Assembly: GCA_012719295.1 (NCBI GenBank) | Contig: JAAYAQ010000087.1 | Coordinates: 1 to 36,849 of the forward strand | DNA: 36,849 nt | Direction: 5' to 3' | DNA from: Candidatus Hydrogenedentota bacterium | GTDB lineage: Bacteria; Hydrogenedentota; Hydrogenedentia; Hydrogenedentales; SLHB01 | Part shown: positions 16,180 through 24,167 of the stretch, one piece after another | Layout of the letters: the number at the start of each line of letters is the position of its first letter | Position numbering within the stretch: the first letter of the stretch is position 1 | Notes under the pieces: generated by a model | What the model saw: only the letters and a program-made list of their open reading frames with translations | The model's database searches: none | Told to the model about the DNA's origin: nothing | Made by a program: the position numbers and the translations under genes

Positions 16180-17463
16180 ATGAACGAGACATCGAAACGC
16201 AATGTCACGCGGCGGGATTTCGCCAAGGTTACGGCGGCGGGCACCTTCGCCATTCTGGGCGCGAAAGGCGCGTCCGCGGCGGGCAAGACGCTCAAAGTGG
16301 GGTTGCTGGGCTGCGGCGGCCGCGGCACGCAGGACGCCATGAACCTGCTGGCGGGCAACGAGGGCGTCGAACTCGTCGCCATGGCCGACCTCTTCGAAGA
16401 CCACCTCGAGGATCGCCGCAAACAACTGGTCGAGCACAACGATCCCAACATCAGCAGCAAGGTCAAGGTAGACGACGCGAAGTGTTTCGTGGGATGGGAC
16501 GCCTACCGGAAGATCCTCGACACGGACATCGACATTATCATGGAGACCAGCACCCCCTTCATCCGGCCCAGGCATCTCGAAGCGGCCGTCGAAGCGGGCA
16601 AACACATCTTCGCCGAGAAACCCGTAGCGACCGACACCCACGGACTGCAGGTGTTCCGCAAGGCCATGGCCGCCCATAAGGCCAAAGGCCTCTCGATGGT
16701 CGCCGGCACCCAGTTCCGCCACGACCAGGTCCGCATTCAGACCATGGAGAAGATTCACGCCGGCGCCATCGGCGATGTCGTGGCCATGCAGTGCTACTAC
16801 TGCGGCGGCCTGCCGTTCTCGGTCAAACGCAACGAGGGCTGGAGCGACCTCGAATATCAGTTGCGCAACTGGTACAACTACCGCTGGACCTGCGGCGACA
16901 ACATCGTCGAGCAGGCCATCCACGGTATCGATCTGTGCAACTGGGCCTTCAACGGGCCGCCCAAGTCCGTGTTCTCGTCCGGCGGGCGCGCCTGGAAACC
17001 GAAAAGCGAGTTGTACGGCGACATGTACGACCATTTCTCCTGCGACTATATCTACGTGAACAGCAAGGGCCAGGAGGCCCATGTCGCCCATTACAGCCGG
17101 CACTGGGACAACGTGGACGGCCGCGGCGGCATCAATATCGTCGGCACCAACGGGTTCAGCAACGGCCTCGACATGGGCGAACAGGGCGTCAACGATTCCA
17201 TCCAGGAGCAGATCGACCTCGTCAACAGCATCCGCGAGACCGGGCCGTACTGGCACGACGGCGAACGCATCGCCGACACCACGCTCACCTCGATGATGGG
17301 CCGCGATTCCGCCTATACCGGCAAGGCCATCTCGTGGGAAGACGCACTGGCCATGGACGAGAAGTGGGTGCCCGACAATCTGAGTTGGGAGACCGACCTG
17401 CCCGTCCCGATGGACACCCCGGTGCCCGTGACCAATCCCAACCCGCCGCTCGAGACGCGATAA
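16180..17463 (+). CDS. Tat-exported Gfo/Idh/MocA-family oxidoreductase
   Basis: A 427-residue NAD(P)-dependent oxidoreductase acting on sugars or related polyols. The N-terminus carries a twin-arginine signal (TRRDFAK, 10-16, then AAGTFAILGAKGASA), so the protein is probably folded with cofactor and exported. The Rossmann motif is GLLGCGGRG (41-49). EKPVATD (146-152) holds the conserved catalytic-site Lys147, and VEQAIHGIDLCNW holds the His/Asp pair usual in this family. The C-terminal domain continues to the end with SGGRAWKPKSELYGDMYDHF. The ATG at 16180 follows AGGAGAG at 7 bases; the same frame is open far upstream but that part lies opposite the beta-propeller gene. A strong terminator follows, so it is transcribed separately from the symporter next door. 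Substrate not predictable. Confidence 0.88.
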   Translation: MNETSKRNVTRRDFAKVTAAGTFAILGAKGASAAGKTLKVGLLGCGGRGTQDAMNLLAGNEGVELVAMADLFEDHLEDRRKQLVEHNDPNISSKVKVDDAKCFVGWDAYRKILDTDIDIIMETSTPFIRPRHLEAAVEAGKHIFAEKPVATDTHGLQVFRKAMAAHKAKGLSMVAGTQFRHDQVRIQTMEKIHAGAIGDVVAMQCYYCGGLPFSVKRNEGWSDLEYQLRNWYNYRWTCGDNIVEQAIHGIDLCNWAFNGPPKSVFSSGGRAWKPKSELYGDMYDHFSCDYIYVNSKGQEAHVAHYSRHWDNVDGRGGINIVGTNGFSNGLDMGEQGVNDSIQEQIDLVNSIRETGPYWHDGERIADTTLTSMMGRDSAYTGKAISWEDALAMDEKWVPDNLSWETDLPVPMDTPVPVTNPNPPLETR

Positions 17464-17485
17464 TCCTACAGAAACCGTCCGCACA

Positions 17486-17520
17486 GACGGCGCGATCCTC
17501 CGATCGCGCCGTCGTTTTTT
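17486..17520 (+). terminator. Rho-independent terminator after the Gfo/Idh gene
   Basis: A perfect 12-bp stem, GACGGCGCGATC / GATCGCGCCGTC, with a CTCC loop, followed directly by GTTTTTT. It starts 22 bp after the stop codon. Confidence 0.92.
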
Positions 17521-17552
17521 CGGTCCTGCGACTTCCGTGCGCTGCCCGTGAA

Positions 17553-17582
17553 TTCGCCCCGGCCGGTCTCGACAGGTATAAT
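17553..17582 (+). promoter_or_regulatory. Putative promoter for the sodium:solute symporter gene
   Basis: A perfect TATAAT (17577-17582) lies 41 bp before the start codon. The -35 candidate, TTCGCC (17553-17558, 18-base spacing), is weak. A strong terminator upstream makes a promoter here likely. Confidence 0.45.
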
Positions 17583-17623
17583 CGCCCGGCACGCTTGGGG
17601 GAAGACAACGAAAGGCTGGTTCC

Positions 17624-19315
17624 ATGCCTGATACAAAACGACGCGCCCTGGTTACCTGCATCCTCTGTCTCCTCGCCGCCGCCGCCGGCGCCCAGGAATC
17701 GAGTCCGGAGCTGCCCCCCGAACTCACGGGCGGGCTGAATGTCCTGGACTGGGGAGTCATCGCCGTCTACGCCGCCGCCATGCTGGGGATCGGGGCGTAC
17801 TACGCGCGGAAAATCGAGACCTCGGAAGACTTCTATCTGGGCGGGCGCCAGATGCGCCCCTCGATGGTGGGCCTGTCGCTGTTTGCGGCCATGATCAGCA
17901 CGATCTCCTATCTCGCGGAACCCGGGGAAGTGATGTCGCACGGTCCGATCGCGTACCTTATGTACCTGGCCTCGCTGCCGATCATCTACCTGATTGTCGG
18001 GTTTTTGCTGATCCCCCATATCATGAAGCTGCCCATTACCAGCGCCTACGAGCTGCTCGAAAAACGCCTCGGTATGCCCTCGCGCCTGCTGGGCTCGGGC
18101 ATCTTCCTGTTGATTCGATTCGTCTGGATGGGACTCGTGGTGTATACGGCGTCGCGCGCGGTCGTGACCGCCATGGGCCTGCCGCTCGGTGCGCTTGCGC
18201 CGACCATCATGATCATGGGGACCATCACGGTGGTGTATTCATCCATGGGCGGCCTGCAGGCGGTGGTGTTAACTGACGCGATTCAAAGCCTGCTGCTGAT
18301 CGTCGCTGCCATTGTCTGCGTTATCATCATTACGGTAAAGATGGGCGGGGTGGGCTGGTTCCCGACGCAATGGTCCGAAACCTGGGACACCCAGCCCGTG
18401 TTCAGTCTCGATCCCACCGTGCGTGTCACCATGATCGGAAGCCTCATCGCGACGACGGTATGGTGGGTCTGCACGGCCGGGTCCGACCAGATGGCCATCC
18501 AGCGCTACCTCGCCACCCGCGACGTCAAGTCGGCCCGCAAGGCGTTCCTGATCAACAACATCGCCGACGTGTGCGTCAATGTCACCCTCATCTCCCTGGG
18601 CTTTGCCCTGTTGGGGTTCTTTCGCGAGCACTACCCCGAACTGCTCCGTGCAACCCTGGCAGACGAAAAGAAAGGCGACTACCTCTTCCCGCTCTTTGTG
18701 GTCAATTTCATGAAATTCGGCACGGCCGGGCTAGTCATTGCGGGCATGCTGGCCGCGGCCATGTCGTCGCTCTCCTCCGGGCTCAACTCGGCGGCCACCG
18801 TCCTCAACACCGATTTCCTGCCGTTGCTTCTCCGCAAACCCCTGGACGAAAAAACCAAAGTGCGGCACGGAATGGCGGTCTCCGCGGTGATCGGCGTCAT
18901 CATCATCCTCCTGGCCCTCGTCATCGAAAACGTCCGGGGCAACCTGTTTGAAGTCACGCAGAAGACCAGCAACCTGCTCGTCTCGCCCCTCTTCAGCCTG
19001 TTCTTTCTGGCCCTGTTCGTGAAACGGGCCAACACGTTCTGCGCCATGTTTGCCGCCGCGTACGGATTCGTGGTCGCGATCGTCATCGCGTTCTGGGACC
19101 TCACCGGCGCCACGCCCATCAGTTTTCAATGGATCGGCATCACCTCGCTGCTGGCGAGCGTGGGCGCGGGCGTCGCGCTGAGTTTCCTGCCCTGGGACCG
19201 CATGACCCGCAACAGCCGGGTCCTCGTGGGTATCGCCGCGGCCATCCCCCTTGTGATGCTCGCGGGACTCTTCATCGCCGGCATCGCGTCGAGGTCGGCC
19301 GCCGCCGGCGGCTGA
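17624..19315 (+). CDS. Sodium:solute symporter (SSS family)
   Basis: A 563-residue transporter of the sodium:solute symporter family (LeuT fold), which couples sodium entry to uptake of sugars, sialic acid, amino acids or similar. About 13 hydrophobic helices are visible after a short N-terminal signal-like segment (CILCLLAAAAGAQ). YARKIETSEDFYLGGRQM (65-82) is the usual loop between the first helices; MAAAMSSLSSGLNSAATVLNTDF is the family's TM8 sodium-site region with paired serines. The internal LLEKRLGMPSRLLGSG also matches SSS members. The ATG at 17624 follows AAAGG at 8 bases. It sits after the oxidoreductase gene and its terminator; a paired role in uptake and oxidation of one substrate is likely but not proven. 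Repeat copy 2 begins 17 bp after its stop. Confidence 0.9.
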   Translation: MPDTKRRALVTCILCLLAAAAGAQESSPELPPELTGGLNVLDWGVIAVYAAAMLGIGAYYARKIETSEDFYLGGRQMRPSMVGLSLFAAMISTISYLAEPGEVMSHGPIAYLMYLASLPIIYLIVGFLLIPHIMKLPITSAYELLEKRLGMPSRLLGSGIFLLIRFVWMGLVVYTASRAVVTAMGLPLGALAPTIMIMGTITVVYSSMGGLQAVVLTDAIQSLLLIVAAIVCVIIITVKMGGVGWFPTQWSETWDTQPVFSLDPTVRVTMIGSLIATTVWWVCTAGSDQMAIQRYLATRDVKSARKAFLINNIADVCVNVTLISLGFALLGFFREHYPELLRATLADEKKGDYLFPLFVVNFMKFGTAGLVIAGMLAAAMSSLSSGLNSAATVLNTDFLPLLLRKPLDEKTKVRHGMAVSAVIGVIIILLALVIENVRGNLFEVTQKTSNLLVSPLFSLFFLALFVKRANTFCAMFAAAYGFVVAIVIAFWDLTGATPISFQWIGITSLLASVGAGVALSFLPWDRMTRNSRVLVGIAAAIPLVMLAGLFIAGIASRSAAAGG

Positions 19316-19331
19316 TCGCTCGCCAACAACC

Positions 19332-19387
19332 CAAGAACGGGGACATGTTCCAAGCGCCGTCCGCGGCGCGACTACGTGTCCCCATTC
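19332..19387 (+). repeat. 56-bp dispersed repeat, copy 2 (REP/REPIN-like)
   Basis: Second copy, in direct orientation, of the element at 15975-16030, differing only at 19384. It starts 17 bp after the symporter stop, where its hairpin could also act as a transcription end or RNA stabiliser. The sequences flanking the two copies are unrelated. Confidence 0.75.
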
Positions 19388-19483
19388 GAACGCGGGAGTC
19401 TGGAGACAGGCGCATCAGGAGTGCCGAGCCGGGCTCCGCCCCTTTCTGTAAGCCGCCGCCCGGTACGCGGTGAGGGGGCGCTT

Positions 19484-19510
19484 TTGACCCGCCGATTGAC
19501 ATGCTATCAT
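19484..19510 (+). promoter_or_regulatory. Possible promoter for the ABC transporter genes
   Basis: TTGACC (19484-19489), 15 bases, then TATCAT (19505-19510) preceded by an extended -10 TGC. A separate TTGACA at 19496-19501 overlaps this region. Spacing is short, so the assignment is tentative. Confidence 0.3.
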
Positions 19511-19547
19511 GGCCGGGTCGAATACAGGGGGCCTGACAGGGGTAGGT

Positions 19548-20315
19548 ATGTCCATGGAATACGCGATCGAAACCCGCCAGATGACCCGGGACTTCGCGGC
19601 CCTGCGCGCCGTCGACGCGCTCGACCTCAAGGTGCCGCGGGGGTGCTTCTACGGTTTCCTCGGTCCCAACGGAGCGGGAAAATCCACCACCATCAGGATG
19701 CTGACCGGCCTGATGGCGCCCACCGCCGGGGCCGCCACGGTGCTCGGCGAAGACATGGCGACGGGCGGCCTGGCCGCCAAGGCCCGCATCGGAGTCGTCC
19801 CCGAGGATCTCTGCCTGTTCGACAACCTGACCGCGCGGGAATACCTGATCTTTATCGGGCGCATGTACCGGGTCGAGAAACCGGTGATCGCCCAGCGCGC
19901 CGGGGAACTGTTCGCCCTGCTCGGCCTGGAAGACGCGGAAAAGACGCTGGTCGCCGATTTTTCCCACGGCATGAAGAAAAAACTGTCGCTGGCGGCCGCG
20001 CTGATTCACGACCCGGAACTGCTCTTCCTGGACGAACCCTTCGAGGGCATCGACGCGATCACCTCGCGCACTATCCGCGGCGTGCTGGACCGGTTCGTCG
20101 AACGGGAATCCACCATCTTCCTCACGTCGCACATTCTTGAGATTGTGGAGAAGCTCTGCACGCATGTCGGCATCATCAACCAGGGCCGCCTGGTGGCCGA
20201 CGGCACTCTCGCCGATTTCGCCCGGGGCGGTTCCCTCGAAGAGGCCTTTGTACAGGCCGTAGGGCGCGTCGAACAGACGCCGCCCACCTTGTCGTGGCTC
20301 AACGGGGCACGCTGA
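19548..20315 (+). CDS. ABC transporter ATP-binding protein
   Basis: A 255-residue nucleotide-binding subunit of an ABC transporter that powers the membrane partner encoded next. Walker A is GPNGAGKST (39-47), the Q-loop position reads VPED (84-87), the signature is the variant FSHGMKKKL (138-146), Walker B is LLFLDEP (158-164), the D-loop region is GIDA, and the switch His is in TSH (193-195). A short C-terminal tail follows. FSHGM signatures are common in ABC-2-type exporters of the CcmA/NatA group. I chose the ATG at 19548, with an upstream GGGG; the ATG at 19554 is also possible. The stop overlaps the permease start by one base (TGATG), implying translational coupling. Substrate unknown; export, for example of lipids, drugs or polysaccharides, is the likely direction. 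Confidence 0.92.
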   Translation: MSMEYAIETRQMTRDFAALRAVDALDLKVPRGCFYGFLGPNGAGKSTTIRMLTGLMAPTAGAATVLGEDMATGGLAAKARIGVVPEDLCLFDNLTAREYLIFIGRMYRVEKPVIAQRAGELFALLGLEDAEKTLVADFSHGMKKKLSLAAALIHDPELLFLDEPFEGIDAITSRTIRGVLDRFVERESTIFLTSHILEIVEKLCTHVGIINQGRLVADGTLADFARGGSLEEAFVQAVGRVEQTPPTLSWLNGAR

Positions 20316-22006
20316 TGTTCGAGCATCTCGCCACGATACTCTGGCTGAAATCGCGGTTCGTGCGCCACAGCATGACCAAGGCCACGGGGATCCTGTCGGT
20401 CATTCTGATCGCGTGTGTCGTGACCGGGGTCTGCTTTGTGGCGGTTGGCTTTTCACTAGGCCTCTTTTTTCTGGGCGTGTTCGGCGACCTCGGAGAACAG
20501 GATGCCCTGCCGGTGCTGGCGATCAGCGACGGCCTCGTCTTCTTTTTCTGCGTCATCTGGCTGGTTTCGATCCTGGCCGAGGTGCAGCGATCCGACCTGA
20601 TCGACATGCGCAAGCTGATGTATCTGCCCGTCTCGCTCAAGAGCGTGTTCGGCATCAATTTCGCCTTTTCGCTCCTTACCCCCGCCGGACTCCTCTTCGT
20701 CTTCCCGGGCATGGCCTTCGCCACGGGGCTCGCCGTGCGGCACGGGCCCCTCGTGCTCCTGGGCATCCCGGCCGTGGCCGTTTTTTACCTGTGCCTCGCC
20801 GGATGGACGTACTACGTCCGCGGGTGGCTGGCCGTGCTCATGGAAAACCGGCGGCGCAGACGGATGCTGCTCATGATGTTGCCGATGGCGTTCATCGCCA
20901 TCGGCTATGGTCCGCAACTCCTCATCCACCTCGGACCGCGCAAGCTCCCGGCAGATCCCCGGACGTTGCTGGCGGCGGTCAACGTGTTTCTCCCCCCGGG
21001 CTGGCTGCCGCTGGCGCTGCAAAGCCTTGTACGGGGCGATGCACTCACGGCGCTGGCCTGCACAGCCGGGCTGGCGGGCCTGGCCGTGCTTCCATTGAGC
21101 ATGGGTTACCGCGCCACGCGAAACCACTACCTCGGCCTCCAGTCCCGGCGCGAACGGAAACGCAAACCTGAAGCAGCGCTGTCGCCCAAACACCCCATCG
21201 AAGACGCCTTCCTGGCCCGAGACCTCCCCGGGTTGGACGAGGAAACCAGCGCGATGGCCCTGGCCAGTTTCACGATGTTGTCCCGCCATCCCGTGGTGCG
21301 CATGCAACTGATCGCGCCCTTCCTGGTAGCGGCGATTCTTTTCACGCTGTACGTTGTCCGCACCGACGGGTTTCCGAACCTTCCTGCCATCGTCCGCAAC
21401 GCGATTCCCACCGCCGCACTGGCCTGGCCCCTGCTCAATGGCTCCGTTTTTTTCGCCAACATCTTCGGCGCCGACGGGAATGGCTTCCGGTCCCTGATTC
21501 TCCTCCCCACGCCACGGCGAAAATACCTCCTCGGAAAAAACATCGCGCACGCCGCGCTGTTTGGCGCGCCGACGGTGCTTTTTGCGATTCTCGCGTTTGC
21601 CGTCGTCCGCCCGGAACCGCTCGCGCTGCTCATCGCCCTGATCAACGCCGTTTATGCGCTGCTGCTCATCAGCGCGTGCGGCAACCTGATCTCTCTTTAC
21701 ATGCCGTTCAAGATATCGTCCGATTCCATGCGCGGCGCGGGCAACAATCCCAAAGCGGTGCTGGGAGCGTTTCTGTTCTTGTTTCTGCTCCCTCTCGTCC
21801 TTGGACCTCCGCTCCTCTGCGCCGTCATCGACGGGGGACTCGCGCACCTCTACCCCGGATGGTGGTTCCCCTCGGGCGTACTGCTGGCCGTGGTCTTCGC
21901 GGGACTCGCTCTCCTGACGTACCGGAAGGCGCTTGTCGCGTGCGAACGTCTGCTCGCCGCCCGGGAACCCAAAATCCTGGAAGCCGTCACCAAAGGAAAG
22001 GACTGA
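20315..22006 (+). CDS. ABC transporter permease, ABC-2-like
   Basis: A 563-residue membrane protein with roughly 12 hydrophobic segments in two groups, separated by a charged cytoplasmic loop (ATRNHYLGLQSRRERKRK, near residues 268-285). It has no classical ABC-2 signature by eye, but its coupling to the ATPase gene (TGATG overlap) and its general form fit a large ABC-2-like permease. The SLILLPTPRRKYLLGKN motif, near residue 390, resembles the cytoplasmic loop of gliding/Nat-type permeases, where the ATPase docks. I placed the start at the ATG at 20315, not the GTG at 20294, because of the coupling geometry. It ends 9 bp from the convergent alcohol dehydrogenase gene, leaving no room for a separate terminator. 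Confidence 0.8.
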   Translation: MFEHLATILWLKSRFVRHSMTKATGILSVILIACVVTGVCFVAVGFSLGLFFLGVFGDLGEQDALPVLAISDGLVFFFCVIWLVSILAEVQRSDLIDMRKLMYLPVSLKSVFGINFAFSLLTPAGLLFVFPGMAFATGLAVRHGPLVLLGIPAVAVFYLCLAGWTYYVRGWLAVLMENRRRRRMLLMMLPMAFIAIGYGPQLLIHLGPRKLPADPRTLLAAVNVFLPPGWLPLALQSLVRGDALTALACTAGLAGLAVLPLSMGYRATRNHYLGLQSRRERKRKPEAALSPKHPIEDAFLARDLPGLDEETSAMALASFTMLSRHPVVRMQLIAPFLVAAILFTLYVVRTDGFPNLPAIVRNAIPTAALAWPLLNGSVFFANIFGADGNGFRSLILLPTPRRKYLLGKNIAHAALFGAPTVLFAILAFAVVRPEPLALLIALINAVYALLLISACGNLISLYMPFKISSDSMRGAGNNPKAVLGAFLFLFLLPLVLGPPLLCAVIDGGLAHLYPGWWFPSGVLLAVVFAGLALLTYRKALVACERLLAAREPKILEAVTKGKD

Positions 22007-22015
22007 TCCCCCGCG

Positions 22016-23167
22016 TCAGACGCCCCGCCAGGATTCGCGATAGAAGCGCAGCACGTCGTCCTCCGTCAGCTCGCCCACCTGGTTTTTGAAACGGTACGGG
22101 TCCGAATAGCAGTCCCTCGCGAATTCCGCCAGCAGGCGTTCGTCCACGCCAGCGTCGCGCGCGGCCCGCGAGACCCCGCACGCCGCGAACAACGCGTGCA
22201 GGGCCCGCGTAATGGCGCTGCCCGCCTCGCCCGCCGGACCGCAATGGCCCAGCGCGGAGGCCATCGACGCGACCGTCTCCGGCAGGTGGACCGCATTGTG
22301 TCGAAACACCGGCGCGAGCAGCAGCCCGTTCGCCAGGCCGTGCTGGAGGCCGCAGTGCAGCGTGTAGTAATAGCCCATGCCGTGCACCAGCGTGGTTCCG
22401 CTCTGGGCAATGACGCCTCCCGACAGCATCGCCGCCAGCAGCATGCCGCCGCGGGCTTCGAGATCATCGGGAACACTCACCGCGCGCGGCAGCCACTGCC
22501 GGACCAGTCGGCATGCCTCCAGCGCCAGGATGTCGCCTACCGCGGTGCGCTTCCTGGAGACGAGGCCTTCCATGGCCTGGCTGAGCGCGTCGAGTCCCGT
22601 GTACGCCGTCACATCAGGCGGAAGCGATGCCGTCAATTCCGGATCGAGCAGCGCGACCCGTGGAAACAGGGCGCGACCCTTGATGGTCCGCTTCTGGTTC
22701 TCCGAGGTGTCCACCAATACCGAATAGGGGGTCACTTCACTGCCCGTGCCTGCGGTCGTGGGCACCGCGATGATCGGCAACGCGCCTTCGGTGAACCGGT
22801 CGGACCCGATGAATTCCGCGCACGCGCCCTCGTTGAGGGCCAGGCCGGCCACCGCCTTCGCCACATCCATCGGGCTCCCTCCGCCAATGGCAATGACGAT
22901 ATCGCACCGCGACTCCCGGCAGACCCGCGCCGCCGCGTCGCACTGGCCGGTCGTCGGGTTTTCCCCGGCCCTGTCGTACACCACGGCGCCGGGCAGTTGC
23001 GCCACCGCCCGGTCCAGCGCCCCGATCGCCCGCGCGGAATGTCGCCCCGTCACGATGAACGGTTTCCGGCCCAAAGCCCGGCAGCAGGCAGCAAGTCCGT
23101 TGAAACACCCCGCGCCAAACCGGACCTCCGTGGGCAGGAAATACGAGAACTCAGGAAGAGCGGCCAT
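22016..23167 (-). CDS. Iron-type alcohol dehydrogenase
   Basis: A 383-residue NAD(P)-dependent enzyme of the group III (iron-dependent) alcohol dehydrogenase family. The N-terminus FSYFLPTEVRFGAG is typical. The nucleotide-binding loop is GGGSPMDVAK (95-104), followed by PTTAGTGSEVT (136-146). Metal-ligand positions are D193, H262 (VHGMG) and H276 (QHGLANG). The position that is the second ligand His in enzymes such as FucO is Gln197 here (DALSQ), so the metal site has three canonical ligands; some related subfamilies also seem to carry Gln. The substrate may be an aldehyde, alcohol or phosphonate aldehyde. The start overlaps the end of the TPR gene by 17 bp, and no good ribosome-binding site is seen, so translation is probably coupled to it. 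Confidence 0.88.
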   Translation of the reverse strand: MAALPEFSYFLPTEVRFGAGCFNGLAACCRALGRKPFIVTGRHSARAIGALDRAVAQLPGAVVYDRAGENPTTGQCDAAARVCRESRCDIVIAIGGGSPMDVAKAVAGLALNEGACAEFIGSDRFTEGALPIIAVPTTAGTGSEVTPYSVLVDTSENQKRTIKGRALFPRVALLDPELTASLPPDVTAYTGLDALSQAMEGLVSRKRTAVGDILALEACRLVRQWLPRAVSVPDDLEARGGMLLAAMLSGGVIAQSGTTLVHGMGYYYTLHCGLQHGLANGLLLAPVFRHNAVHLPETVASMASALGHCGPAGEAGSAITRALHALFAACGVSRAARDAGVDERLLAEFARDCYSDPYRFKNQVGELTEDDVLRFYRESWRGV

Positions 23168-23636
23168 GTCTCAGCTTGTCGTCCAGGCGGTCCATATACG
23201 CCTTCTTCTTCTTGGCAAGGTGCTGGAGGCTGTGAAGCGCCTTCTCCGCCCCCTCGGAGGCGGGTTCAACCATGGTCGCACGCCGCCAGCTCAGCTCGGC
23301 TTCGTCGGCCCGCCCCTGCCGGTACAAGGCATTGCCGAGATAGGCGTACGCCAGGGCGCAGTTCTCATCCTCGGCCACCGCATCCCGAAACAGCTTCTCG
23401 GCCTGCGTGTCGTTCTTCGAGTTGTACGCCACCCGGCCCTGTTTCACCAGTTTCAGGGCCTCCTTGCGCCGATCGGTCCCGTGCTGATCGCCCACATGCA
23501 CGCGCAGCTTCTTCGCGTCCGACACCACCCCCGACAGGGCATGGCGCACGGACTCGCGCCGGCTCAACACAAACCCCGCGTGTTTGGCGATGTTCTTGGC
23601 GAGGGTCCTGATATCCTGAAACAGACTTCGCGGCAT
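23151..23636 (-). CDS. Small TPR-repeat protein
   Basis: A 161-residue soluble protein with no signal peptide. The N-terminal half is basic and helical. The C-terminal half carries about two tetratricopeptide repeats (about 59-126): EALKLVKQGRVAYNSKNDTQ and AEKLFRDAVAEDENCALAYA, then YLGNALYRQGRADEAELSW. A lysine-rich segment (KKKKAYMDRLDDKLRHG) closes it. TPRs mediate protein binding, so it may be a scaffold or assembly partner of the alcohol dehydrogenase encoded next, whose start overlaps this gene by 17 bp. The ATG at 23636 follows a strong GAAGGAGG at 8 bases. Function beyond this is unknown. Confidence 0.8.
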   Translation of the reverse strand: MPRSLFQDIRTLAKNIAKHAGFVLSRRESVRHALSGVVSDAKKLRVHVGDQHGTDRRKEALKLVKQGRVAYNSKNDTQAEKLFRDAVAEDENCALAYAYLGNALYRQGRADEAELSWRRATMVEPASEGAEKALHSLQHLAKKKKAYMDRLDDKLRHGRSS

Positions 23637-23656
23637 AACGAACGCCTCCTTCGACT

Positions 23657-23686
23657 ATTTTATCATCGAATTGGGGACTTTGACAG
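23657..23686 (-). promoter_or_regulatory. Putative promoter for the TPR / alcohol dehydrogenase pair
   Basis: Minus strand: CTGTCA (23681-23686), an 18-base spacer, then TAAAAT (23657-23662, 5/6). It lies 20 bp before the start at 23636, so the leader would be about a dozen bases, long enough for the ribosome-binding site. Confidence 0.4.
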
Positions 23687-23714
23687 CTCTGACGCCCCTG
23701 GCATCTTGACGGCC

Positions 23715-23840
23715 CAACCCCGGAACGGGGTTGAACAAGCCCTGCGAATCCGTCCGACCCCCTTCGGGGTCGGTGGGAGGGTGGGGCCGCCCCGATCCAC
23801 GGGCTTCGCCCGCGGCTCACATTCGACACCTTCGGTGTCG
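23715..23840. repeat. Cluster of stem-loops with TTC/GAA loops
   Basis: Several perfect hairpins in 126 bp. CAACCCCG-GAA-CGGGGTTG is at 23715-23733. CCGACCCC-CTTC-GGGGTCGG is at 23754-23773. CGGGC-TTC-GCCCG is at 23800-23812. CGACACC-TTC-GGTGTCG is at 23824-23840. A weaker GGGGC/GCCCC pairing lies between them (about 23783-23793). The loops are almost all TTC or its complement. The similar design suggests interspersed structured repeats rather than a single RNA. Confidence 0.7.
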
Positions 23841-23918
23841 GTCAGGAAATACGGCCGATGTCAGCGACGCAGGCGGCGTCCGCGGCGTTGAGTAGAGCAA
23901 GGTCGCGCGGGCAGAGCC

Positions 23919-23945
23919 GTCCACCCCGTCCACTGTCTCCACCAG
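23919..23945. repeat. Three degenerate 9-bp tandem repeats
   Basis: Three adjacent units of the form GTCCACCCC, GTCCACTGT and CTCCACCAG. The core TCCAC is shared by all three. Short and imperfect, it may be a remnant of a longer microsatellite-like array. Confidence 0.4.
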
Positions 23946-24167
23946 AAGACCAGAATGCAGGCGAGACGCCGGCGCGGTCGATAACCGCCTCACACAAAGC
24001 CGCCAAACCACCAGGGAGGCCCATTCCAGACTCGCCCCGGTTTGCAGCATCACGCGGATCGCGGCGCATCCGCGCCGTTGACCGTTTTCCGTTGAACGTG
24101 CGGGCGCGGGCTTCTAAAATGACGCCCGGCGCGGCGGCGGCCGCGCAACAAGGAAGGAGAACGCCCC

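Larger units (their letters stand above)
23637..24167. other. Non-coding region between divergent operons
   Basis: A 531-bp gap. Besides a promoter for the TPR gene, it holds the stem-loop run at 23715-23840 and short 9-bp repeats at 23919-23945. The minus-strand open frame 23842-24348 has no motif-like content and its start lies opposite the amidohydrolase gene, so I regard it as non-coding. The stretch 23946-24140 contains nothing I can name. Confidence 0.6.

Noticed and set aside
16180-19315. A composite transposon bounded by the 56-bp repeats.
   Set aside because: No transposase, target-site duplication or inverted terminal repeats were seen; REP-like dispersal is simpler.
23715-23840. 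CRISPR array.
   Set aside because: The stem-loops differ in stem sequence and spacing; there is no constant direct repeat or spacer pattern and no cas gene.
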